In this document: positions 10,601-22,600 of the stretch, in pieces
Layout: each line of letters begins with the position of its first letter
How positions within the stretch are numbered: position 1 is the first letter of the stretch
Origin: Vicugna pacos
Lineage: Eukaryota; Chordata; Mammalia; Artiodactyla; Camelidae
Direction of reading: 5' to 3'
Length of the DNA: 64,000 nucleotides
Assembly: GCF_048564905.1 (NCBI RefSeq)
Contig: NC_133019.1
Coordinates: 11,760,501 to 11,824,500 of the forward strand
The notes under the pieces: model-generated
The model's database searches: none
Seen by the model: only the letters and a program-made list of their open reading frames with translations
Told to the model about the DNA's origin: nothing
Translations under genes and position numbers: made by a program

Positions 10601-13600
10601 ATAGGAGGACCTGCTCATCCATCCCATGAGGCCAGAAAGAGGCTCCCAACCCAAAACAGACACACGCACACCTTGAAATTCTAAAGAGTTTAGTTTGGGA
10701 CAAAGCAAAGAAAGTCCTTCTTTCTCCAGGGAAATGGCCACACGGCAATAATTACCTCCAAGAAGTAACACAGGGTGAAAGTACAAACAATGTGTGGCCA
10801 CTATGGAAAGCAGTCTGAAGATTCCTCAAAAAACTAAAAATAGATGTACCCTACGATCCGCAATCCCACTCCTGGGCATACATCCGAAGGGAACTCTCAT
10901 TTGAAAAGATACATGCATCCCAATGTTCACAGAAGCACTATTTACAATAGCCGAGACGTGGAAGCAACCTAAGTGTCCATCGACAGAGGACTGGATAAAG
11001 AAGCTGTGGTTTATTTATATAATGGAACATTACTCAGTCATAAAAAAGAATGAAATAATGGCATTTGTAGCAACATGGATGGACCTGGAGATCGTCATTC
11101 TAAGTGAAGTAAGCCAGAAAGAGAAAGAAAAATACCATATGATATCACTCATATGTGGAGTCTTGAAAAAAAAAAAAGGAAAAAAGAGGACACTAATGAA
11201 CTCACCTACAAAAGAGAAACAGACTTGTAGACATAGTAAACAATCTTATGGTTACTGGGGGAAGAGGGGTGGGAAGGGATAAATTTGAGTGTTTGAGATT
11301 TGCAAATGTTATCTACTATATATAAAAATAGATTAAAAAATTTCTGTATAGCACAGGAAACTATATTCAATATCTTATAATAACCTTTAATGGAAAAGAA
11401 TATGAAAACAAATATATGTGTGTGTATATGTATATATATATATACACACACATACACATGAGTGGGACGTTATGCTGCACACCGGAAACTGAAACACGGT
11501 AACTGACTTAAAAAAGAAAAAGAAAGAAAATTAAAACAGTATGTGAATGGCTTGGAGACATGGAAATATTCTTGGCTGACACTGGTCATTAAGTAGGGGT
11601 GCCCTGGTTACATCTAGACCTGTGATGGGGGCCAGCTCTATCCCCCACCCTCCTCTTAAACACTATCCCCTTCTACCTGCAGAGTGTCCAGGCCAGAGGG
11701 ATGGGTCCACTGAAGCCCTTCTCGTGTTTTATAAGCTCATGTTTTGGCTTTATACCAAGCTGGGGAGGTAAAAAGACAGCCATCCCTCGTTCAGGGATGG
11801 AGCACCGCTGACTTTCTCAAGGTCAGCAGGCAGAGCGGGGCCTGCTTTCGGCCTGCTGACCGGTCCATTCTGGCTTGGTCATCCTGCCAAAGTACCTCCT
11901 CTCGGGATCCTCTAGTGGATCTGTACCTTGACCCCTACCTCGTCCCCTCTCCCCAGTGCTGGTTGGCAGGTGAGAATGCACAGGACGCAGGCCCCTGGGC
12001 TTTCCTGTGCACAAGCCTCCCAGACACAGCCCACAGGACTTCCGTCCTCTGGGAGGGCATGCAGGGAGAAGCCAGGCTTGCTCACCCTCTCTGATGCCTT
12101 AACTTGGGCACAGACTCTGAACTTCTCTGTGGAAAAGTCTCTGCCTTTCCTTTGTCCCCTCCAGGCTACGGTGGGAATGGCAATGCTTCACTCTGGGAGT
12201 CTGGGCATCCTGAGTGTATTAGAGTTAAGTCATCCACATAGGCGCACACTAATCAGGCAGAAAGTTGCACTGTCATGAGCCAACCTTAAAAAAATAGCTT
12301 TTGCCTCTGTTTTGGACTTTTTTCTCCCTCTTTTTTTGCTTCTATTTAAAGCCATCAAAAAGATATCAATTTAAAAAAAATTGAAGTATAGCTGACTTTT
12401 TCTCACTTGGTTATTTTTTTTTATTGACATGTAACATCTTGGTTTCAGGTGTACAACAAGATGATTTAATATAGTATACATTGTGAAATGATCAGCACAA
12501 TAAGTCTAGCTAACATCCATTACCATACATAATAACATTTTTTTCTTGTGATGAGAACTTTTAAAATTTGTCTTCTTAGCAACTTCCAAATACGCAATGC
12601 AGTATTATTAACTATAGTTACCATGCTGTATATTACATCCCCATGATTTATTCATTTTAAAAATTGACGTATAGTTGATTTACAATGTTATGTTAGCTTC
12701 TGGTGTAATTCAGTTATATATGTTCTTTTTTCATGTTCATTTCCATTACAGGTTATTACAAGCTATTGAATATCATTTCCTTGCTATCCAGTAGGACCTT
12801 GTTTGTATATAGTAGTTTGTATCTGCTAATCCCTAACGCCTAGTTTATCCTTCCCTCCCTTTCCCCTTTGGTAACCATAAGTTTGTTTTCTATGTCTGTG
12901 AGTCTGTTTCTGTTTTGTAAATAAGTTCATTTGTATCAGTTTTTAGATTCCATGTATTAGTGACATCCTATGTATTTGTCTTCCTCCATCTAACTTCACT
13001 TAGTATAATCATGTCTAGGTCCATCCAGGTTGCAGCAAATGGCATTATTTCATTAAAAGATTTCACTTTTGATATGTACCTTTGGTGCTCAGCCCATGCT
13101 GGCTGAGGCTGGGGAGAGGGAGTTGGTCTCTGACTTGCATTCCCTCACCTTCCCCGGGATCCTGACACTGGAGGCTGGCACTATGGCGCTCAGGCCCCGA
13201 GGGGGCGCTGTGACCATCAGGAAGCTGCCTCCTGAGAGCCTCCTGGTCACAGCTCGGCTCTCTGTTCCTTGGTTTGCGAGGGCAGCGGAGTAGGGGTCGG
13301 TGCGGGTGTAGGGTGAGAAGCAGAGCTGAGCTCTCCTGTCAGAATGTCAGAATGCCATCTTCTAGGCTGGAGGGTGGAATCTCATGGTCTGTCTCCTGTG
13401 AGACCTCTGGGCAGGGGTCGGGGGGGTGGAGAGGGGAGAGGTAAAAAAGAAACCTTAGGAGCGCTCAGGAGAGCCGGCTGACAGCAGTGTTCTCTTGGAG
13501 AGGCACCAGCACAGAGTTGTAAAAAGCAGACCTGTGTCTGAATACTGCTTATTCGACTCACCAGTTGTGTGGCCTTGAGCTGGTTAATCTCCCTGAGCCT

Positions 13601-16600
13601 GCCTCTTCATTTTGTATATTGGGGATAACCTCACAGGATTATTATGAGGATTAACTGAGACAGTGCATATAAAATGCCTGTCCTATTTTACAGCAAGTGC
13701 TCAATTCCAGATTTACCGTCTATTATGTGGCCCTGGGCAAGTTACCTAACCTCTCTGAGCCTTAATTTCATCATCTGTAAAATGAGAAAAATGATACCTA
13801 CCTTTTGGCGTTCTAATAAAAGTTGGTAATAGGTAGAAATCCTCTAGCTCAGTGATCCTCAGAATGCCATCCCTGACCACAGTATTCCCTGGGAACTTCT
13901 TAGAAATGCAAATTTTCAGTCTCCATTCTAGACCTATCAAATGCGCTGAGCTAGCTGTAATTGCCCTCCAGGTGATTCTGATACTTTCTCAAGCTTGAAA
14001 GCCACTGCCCTAGAAGAATTCCAGCCACACAGGAGCTGATCAGAGAATGACGGCTAATTGAAATAACCTCTCAGCACTAATTGGAACCCGGGTGGGCAAA
14101 TCCTGCTATTTTAGGCTATGAGGAAAGTATTGCTTTTTGGTTTTGGGATGCTGGACGTGTCTCTTTGATTTTAGGCAAGTCACCTACTCTCTCTACGCTT
14201 ACTTGCCTCGTCTGTAATATGGAGCCATTATAGTACGTCACTCATAGCACAGGTATGAGGATTTAACGTGCCCGGCATGTAGTAAATGCTCAGTGAATAT
14301 CAGCTATTGTCAACAACGGCTGGGAGTGTGACTGGGATCCTCAGTCACAGGGTGTTATTTCTGAACTTCATGGTAAGAGCAACCCACTTTGCCTTCAGCA
14401 GCTAGGGGAACAGGAAGGGGCCAAGGGGGCCCTGAGAGTGGAGCCCCTCTTCTCATTTAAAAAGCATTGCCCAGTGGTGCCAGGCATTCTTATCTCATGT
14501 GGACAAAACAAGAGGAAACTGGTTTATGATGCACCAGGAGGGCATTAAGTTCAACAAAAGAGGTCCTTTGAGAGTGAGGAGAAAGTGCAAGGTTGGTGAC
14601 CTGTAAAACAAAGACTGACCTTGGCTTGCCTTGGGAGCTAGAGCACTTCTGGGAATTACCTGCAGAGCTGGGAGCCCACCTGGACTGAGTGGAAGTTCTC
14701 AAGTGGCACAGCCATGAAACCCAGTCAATGCAGCCAAGTCTCCTCCCGTTTTGGCTCTTGGCTGTCCTGTGTCTAAAATCAGGTAGTGGCAACTTGGTGT
14801 CTCTAAAGTGGATCAGTCTGGGTCCTTTAGCTACGAGGTTCTGGGAATGCCAGGCTCTAGGTCTGAGTCATTGAGAGAAGCTACAGTCTGGAAAGAGATG
14901 CCAGGGAAACTCTGGCATAGGAGTTGGTGCAGCCCACTTGCCCACTAGCCCTAGAGTCAGACCCCAGTTCAGATTTCAACTACTTCTAGAAGTTGTACAC
15001 CTTTGGCCAAGGCACAAGGCACTTTGCTTCTCTGAATCTCATTTTCCCCACCTGTAAAAGGTGATGAATACAGACACTTTACAGGTGTGAGGTGAGAATG
15101 ACGTGCGATTACTCACATAGAGGATTAGCAAGCATCCGGGCCCAGGAAAAGGTCATTATTCTCCAGATCACAGGGAACCTGAGAAGGACTCCCTCTGAGT
15201 CCTCACCCAGGCTGACCCTGGGTGCCTGGTTCATCCAAGGGCAAGAAGAGCTAGTTTCTAATTCCAACCCTACTCCTCCCCGTGACTTTGAGGGACAGTG
15301 GCAATTTCTCAAGGACTTTGTAGGACAGGAGGGCCAGATTCCCTTACAAGAACTCATGAAGCAGCAGGGCTGGTATTGATACAGATGTGGGAAAGTGGCG
15401 GGGTGCACGGGAGTGGGCTGGGGGGTGGTGCTCGGGGGGGATGCTCCCAGGATGAGAGGCCCAGGTGGGCTGCCTGGAGTAGGGGGCAGGACTGGCCACT
15501 CCGGATCAGGAGGGGAACATGGGTGCAGCTCCCTCTCCCTGCTTGCGTGCATCTGGTTGCCCAGAACCACCCTCTACAAAGGGTCTTCTGCTTTCTTACT
15601 TTCTCTAACATTGCTTCACTCATTCTGCACTTGCTACTGCCCAATGCCAATGCGATGCCAATACGTGCCCTGTTCCACCCCTCCTCTCCTGATGCCATCC
15701 CAGCCAGCTCTGTCTTCCTTTTCTTCTCGGGGTTTGGCTCGGTGATCAAGCAAGGTCCAGCGGGAGGCGTCCCTCTGCCTCTCCGCCCCTTGGGGCAGAT
15801 GCGAGCCGCCAGGGTTGGTGATGAGTGGCCGCTGGGCTGTGTCCAGGGACCTTGGCTGCTGTTTTCCTCTTTTTCACCTCATGGGCCACCCTCATCCTCC
15901 CAACACCGCCCCTCCCTGCCCCCCCGCAAAAAAAATCCCCAAAATGTAACACGCAGAGTCCTTGGGGAAATTCCCAGCACGAACGGGAGGCACAGGCCCT
16001 GTCTTTGGGGTGGTGCAGGGAGGGCACCTTTAGGGGCAGCATCCACAGGTTAGGGGGGTGCAGACCCGAGGCACCGTGGCAAGGGCCTGGTTTTTCTGGG
16101 CTGGGGTGACCCCTGGTGGTCACTTAGAATGCTACAGGGGCTGCTAACGCTCAGAAGTCCATCCTGCCCAGGCCAAGAGGGAGAACAAATCAAGGAGGCG
16201 CGGGGCGGGGCCCAGGCAGTGTCAGTGGAAGTAAAGAGAACCTTCCTCCTGACCCAGAGGGTACCAGAGAACTTGCTGCCTGATCAAGCCTCTCCACTCT
16301 GCCCGAGAGCTCCCTTCCGGGGCTCTAGGCTGGAGGTTCAGGTGGGATTTTATTAAGAAAAGTGGTGCCCATCACACAGGTCTCTTCCTGCTCCCTGTGT
16401 CCCTGTCGCTGGAGGTATCTGTGGGAAAGGCCACCACCATCTCCGCTGTCAACGGCACGGAGATCCTGCTGCCCTGCACCTTCTCCAGCTGCTTCGGCTT
16501 CGAGGACCTGCGCTTCTGGTGGTCCTACAACAGCAGTGATACATTCAAGATCGTAAGTAGTGGGGGAAGGGACAGGACAGCGTTGATGCTCCACCCTTCC

Positions 16601-19600
16601 CTGTCGCCTCACCCCTGCCTCCCATCCCAGGCTCTGGTCCTTTCTGGACTGACCCCAAGGTGATGGTCCTCAGAACCTTTTGTCACCCTTTCTCCCAGTT
16701 TTCTTTCCAGAGCCTGTCTAGGAAAATCTAAGTGGGAAGGATGCTTAGATTGTATTGCCAGAATTTGGGGTCTGTTGGAATTCTTGGCCAGAGTCCCCTG
16801 TCTGGCCTGAAGACATACCTGAAACTTAGCTTGAGTAAAAATTAATAATTTTAAACACAGGGGAGAAAAGATCTTTGGAAGACTTGGAGAGGGGAATGAG
16901 GAGAGTCCAGTGGGAGAAGGGCTGGGGAACAGGGCTTGGAAGGAAGGGAGGGGGAAGCTGGGGAAAAGAAAGAGATGTGCAGGAGCAGAGACAGGGCTGT
17001 GGCCAGGGGTGGGCTGATCACTCAGCAAGTGTGTACTGAGTACTCACTCTGCACTCTAGCAGGGGATCTGAGACAAACATCTGGAAGTCACAAGAGACTA
17101 ACTCTGGATATAATTAAACTCTGAACTCAGAGGGTGCTAACACACAACACCATGGAATTGATCCACTGCTTGATGGAAGGCCAGAATTCAGGCAGACAGG
17201 GGACGTTGGCAAGGGCTGAGGGCAGTGACAGCAGGAAACGAGTGTGGTATTTGCAGGAGTCTTTATATAAAAGGCTTTTACGAAGAAAGCAGTAAAAGCT
17301 GTGCTACATTCTAGGGAGACCTTAATAACAGAAAGTGAGTTTAACTTGAAGCAAGTAAAATCCAAGTTAGACAGGCAGAGCTATCGATACTGGAAGGAAA
17401 CCAAGAGGGAGGACTCTTCCTGGACCTGGACAGGGAGGTGCCCAGGGAGTGGGCTGGAGTGATGTCCTAACTCTTGAAAGGACCCTGATTCTTTCTTGGC
17501 CACTTCCTTTCTCCCCTCTTTCCCCACAGCTCATAGATGGGACTGTGAAAAATGAGAAGTCTGACCCCAAGGTGAAGTTGAAAGAGGATGATCGCATCAC
17601 ACTGGAGGGCACCACAAAGGAGAAGATGAACAATATTTCCATTCTGCTGAGGAACCTGGAGTTCAGTGACACAGGCAAATACACCTGCCACGTGAAGAAC
17701 CCCAAGGAGAATAATCTTCAGCATCAGGCCACCATCTTCCTCCAAGTTGTTGATAAATGTATGTAGTGGGGGCCGGGACAAGGGCAGTGGAGTTGGAAGG
17801 ACTGGGGGAAGGTATCCAGCTCATGGTGAAATGGACCACACTGGTGTTTCCTTTCACTTTGAGCTTTCAAGAGCTACTGGAGTTACATCTGGATGCTGGA
17901 ATAACTTAGCTCGAATACTTATTCTGCCTCTGAATAGCTTATGATATACACTTAGGCTCTCTGAGCCTTGTTTTTCTCATCTGTAAAATCTGCATTCCCC
18001 TAGGGTTGTTGTGAGAGTTACAGAAGCTACATGGCAGTGTTTTGTGATGGGTAAAGTTCTCTGTATGGGCTGATTATTACTATTCTTGTGTATTCCGTTA
18101 GCAACAGCTGATTGAATGCCGGGTATTAAACCAAAAAGTGCTATGAATGATATGCAGTGTCATTCCTCTAGGAATTTACAGGTCTGAATAGGACAGAGGA
18201 CAGGTCAACCCGTAACTGAAAGAGGGGCAGCAGAAGAGGCACAGGCAACAGAGATTGATAAGAAAGGTCTCTCCCCTCCAGACCCTCAGTCCCAGTTAGA
18301 GATGCCAGTCTGACACAGGTGGAACAATTAGACAATGAGGAAGCATGCGATGATGACGCCACATGACCCCAGACACCGAAAGTGTTTACAGAAAGGGCTG
18401 GAGGAATTAAGCTGGGTGGGCTTCATGGAAGCCTGGAAGGCTAGGGAGGCACAGACACAAAGGAAAAAGGAAGGGAGCCTGCTCAAGAATCCTGTCCTGA
18501 TGGTGCTATGTATTTTGTGTACCTGTGGGTCCACTGCTTTCCTGGATGATATGAAATTTCTGCAGAGGAGATGCTCATGATTCTGGAAGTTTTTGAAGTC
18601 AGGGCCATTAGGATTTTCAGGAGGACTGAAGGTTTGAGAAAAAGAGAGGAGTCAAAGATGACTGCCAGGATTTTGGCTAGAGCAACTAGAAGGATGGGGT
18701 TTTCTCAGTGGAGGTGGGGGAGGCTGGGTGGAGCAGGTATGGGAAGTTAGGAGTTCAGTTTTCAGATGAGGGAACTGTGGCTGGTGGGGTTAAATGACCA
18801 GCTCTAGGTTACCAGCTCATTAATGATCGTTGAAATCCTGTAGTTAAAATCCGGACTATCTGACTCCAAAGCCAACTGGCCACATAAGAGGTATCACAGG
18901 AGCATTCTCAATTTTTTCTTGTGGGCAAAGGAGACCTAGAAAGAAAGAGTCAATGACTTCCTCATGTTTGGGGGTCAAGTCAAACCTGGGTGCCTCGGGC
19001 CCTGAGTGAGTTATTTCAGAATTTGTGTGGGTGTCTGTGAGAGGGCATGTGTGCAGAGGGAGAGGGGAGAGGGCCCTCTTCTTGTACCTTAGCCTGATGG
19101 CTGCCATATTCCAGATTTTCCTGCTTCCTCCCTGGGGAGGGCGGGGCCTTGGATGTCCGGGTTGGAGGCTGTGGAGCCCTTGGGTTGCCATGGTGCTCCA
19201 GGTGACCGCTGCTCCCCTTCTCCACCCTCTTCTCTCCCTGCTCTGGCTGTGAAGTGGAAGAAGTGGACAACACAGTGACGCTCATCATCCTGGCTGTCGT
19301 GGGCGGGGTCATTGGGCTCCTCATCTTCATCCTGCTGGTTAAGAAGTTTGTTGCCTTCATCATCAAGAAGACTCAGGAGAAGAAGTGAGTTGACTCCTGC
19401 CCTCCCACCAGTCCACCATCCACTCTCATCTCGTGGGTGTTCTCAGCATCTTTTCATCCACCATCATCTACCCCCATCTGCCTTCATCCTTCCATTTATC
19501 TCCTAATCCCATCCTCCTTTCCTAATTCTACCACTCTCCTTCCTATCCCTGCAACCCTGCTTCCATCTTCCAGCCCCATTCCTAATCTCCCTCCCTCTTC

Positions 19601-22600
19601 CCCATCCTCTCAGTAGGTGTTTGTTGAGCACATTGAATGCACTGAGTATATAAATACAATCCATTTGCTAGTCCTCATTCCCCTGTCTTCCTCCCATCCT
19701 GCTAGCTTCTCTTTTTCTATTTGTACCACCCCAATCTAAAGTCTTACCAGAGGATTTAAGAAGCTTTTTTTTTTTTTTTAGATCAGGGAAAAGATTCCAT
19801 GTACAGAAACTCTAAAATGGGAAGATCCTTTAAGGAGGATGGGAGTCTCTTATTGTGAGATTCTGAAAATTCAAATGAGGGAGATAAAAACAATCTAAAA
19901 AGGCTGATATGAAAAAAAAAATAAAAAGGCTGATATGGCCATCCAGGAAACCCTGAGATAGATTCAGGTAGAAGAACAGACATCTATATGGGGAAGGGGA
20001 GGAGAGATGGGGAGGGGGTACAAAGGGTGCAGCCCAGGCCCAGAATGGCCAGAACAGGCAGGCTCCACGGCAGCAGATGGTGAATGCTGCAAAGCCAGAG
20101 CAAGGAAATGGCGTTTGAAAGTTATGTTCTTAGGAAGAAAGATGAGACAGGCCTGCCATTGGAGCAGAGAGGGTGAGAGTAAGAAGGAGAGACAGGAGAG
20201 AAGGGGGACGTACTCTCCTTCATTCTGCTTCATTCTGCTGTGTTGAGAAAAAGGAATTAGGCTGGAAAGGGCAGAAATGACACCGGTCAGGAAGGAAGGC
20301 AGCTAAAAGCAGGGAGGGAATTTTAAGGAACAGAAGAGGGAATGGGGAGCAAGGAGGCACTGAAATGAGCTCTTGGGGTGTCTGCCTGAGCTCTTGAGTG
20401 AGGTACCAGGAGCATGGAGCTGGACCAAATCCTGCTTTAAAAATTCAGTCTTACTATTGATGGTGAGTAAAATTGGACAACACATTATTCAACATATAAA
20501 AGCACGTGGGAAAGAAAACAGTGATCCTTGGGAGCCGCCACGGGTTCATGGAAAACAAGGCAGGTGAAATGTTTTCTTGCTGGGGCACTGGAGGATCAGG
20601 AGGTTGCCCCAGATGCCACTTCCTGTCATTTGTCACATGCCTACCACATGTTAGGTCCTCCATCTGGCATTTTAATATAATATACATCATTTTTATTTTA
20701 CAGTTGAGCAAAGTGAGGCTCAGAGTGGTTAAGTGACTTGTCCACGGCCACACAGCTAATAAGTAATAGAGCTGGGATTTGAACCCTGACTTGTTTGCTT
20801 CAAAGCTGAAGCCATTGCCACCATACCCTCCTGATTCATGGGGCAGATCTAGAGTTCAATCAGTCATTCGTTTGGTGACTGTGTGTGCAAGGCACTGTGT
20901 GGGTGTTGCAGGAAGTTCTGGAAGGAATGAGATTCTGCCCTTAAGTAAAGAAGACAGGACATGTACATGAAGAAGTGTAATATGAGGTAGAGGGACCAGG
21001 GCCAGCAAAGAGGTACAGCAGAATGCGGCAGGGGCTCAGGAGCGGGTGGAATACTAGGGAAGGATTTCTTGCCAAAGAGATAATTGTGGTCAGCCTTGCC
21101 AGATGGATATAATTTAACCCTCAAGGAGGGTGAAGAGAAGGGTGTTCTGGATGGAGAAGCACTGAGAGCAAAGACAGAGAATCTGGGAAGTGGGCATGAT
21201 CTGGAGAACAAGACGTTTGTTGTTATTGTTGAGAGAGCCAGGGGTGTGGTAGGGAGGGGAGAAGAAGCCTGCAAAGGGGGTGGGGACAGACCCTTAGGGA
21301 CCTGGGAGTCCAGCCTGAGATTGGCTTTCCTGTGATGGCAGAGGAGCTGGGGAGGGCTTGTAGGGTCTGGCACGATCAGAGAGCCCCGGAAGAAAGGGTC
21401 GGGCCTTGGTGGGCACAGGGCCTGGGTGGGGAGAGGCTAGAGGTAGAAGACAGGCCATGGGGAAGCTGGAGAGGGGGCTTCTGAGCAGCGAGGAGAGCCT
21501 GCATAACAGGAGAGATGTGGCAGCTTCCTGAGAAGACGGGAGGTTGGGGGCAGCACCTCACCATCAGTTCTGGACTTTCACACGTGGGTGCAGTTCCCTC
21601 TACCTGGAATGTCTCCTCCCTCTCTTCCAGCTCCTCTTCTTGGCCTCAGCTTAAGTGACACTTCCAAAGAGACGTCCCTGACCCCAGAAGGAGTCTTCCT
21701 AGGTTGAGTCCCTCCTTGGTCCCCACATCCTACCATTTACCACATGATATTGCAGTTACTTGTTTAATATTGTATCCCCTGGGAGTCTGCAAATTTTCTG
21801 AGAGCAGGTGCCATGAAAATTGGATGCCCTTCTAGCCTGACACAGTGCCTGGTAGCCAGTAGGTTCTCAGTAAAGAAATATGGACAGTTAGGTGGATGTG
21901 AATTAGTTAGGTTGACTATACCTTAGGTACAGAGATAGACAGACAGACAGACCCATCTGAGTAGAGGTCTTCAGTGGTCTGCCACAGGGCTCTCCTTGCC
22001 CCTTGTTATTATTAAGATTTGAACTACATTAGAAATGATATACTTATCAAATTTCTAAAAACCTAGTAATTATGATGGAGAACAAAATTGGGATCTAGGA
22101 GGATCTTTATAGGCTTGAGCTCTGGACTAAATCCCGCAAGACAAAACTGATGAGGACAAGTCAAGTCCGCCGTGAAGCCTTCACGCCCAGCTATACAGCC
22201 CAGGCTGGGCAAAGATGTAGTTTAGCAACAGCGGCTGTGAAAAGCCTCCAAGTTTTCATGAGCTGGAAGCTGGGAGTGATGTCGCAGTCAGTCTTCCCTG
22301 GAGAGCTCTGTGCAGCCTGGGCGCTGCCGTTGAGGGGGGATGTCCTTAAACGGGAGCATGTCCAGTGCAGGGCAGTCAGGGCGGTGACACTCCTGGGGGG
22401 TGTTTTCCCACCTAACCATCTCTCCTTCCTGCTGCCTTCTGTCCCATCGCACCACCCTCTGGCCACACCTCTTGCCCGTACCTGTGACTACTGTCTCATT
22501 CTTCTGGGCACTGCGAGCTTGGGGAGGAAAGGCCTGCGGGGCTCTGGAAGACTCTCTGCCCTGGGCATACTGCCTGGTGCCTCGGGCCTTTCCCCCAGGT

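Larger units (their letters stand above)
6947..16379 (+). other. SCN4B: SCN4B intron 1
   Basis: A 9.4-kb intron holds two alternating purine-pyrimidine tracts (7593-7638, 8446-8477), a 13-C run at 8241-8253, a + strand L1 3' end (10791-11540), - strand L1 3' ends (12408-13066), MIR relics and a MER5-type DNA transposon (13845-14012). No other exon was recognised. Confidence 0.85.

Noticed and set aside
15298-16053. A 251-codon open frame on the + strand in SCN4B intron 1
   Set aside because: It has no domain, no splice-site context and no resemblance to known proteins; its composition is that of C-rich intron DNA.
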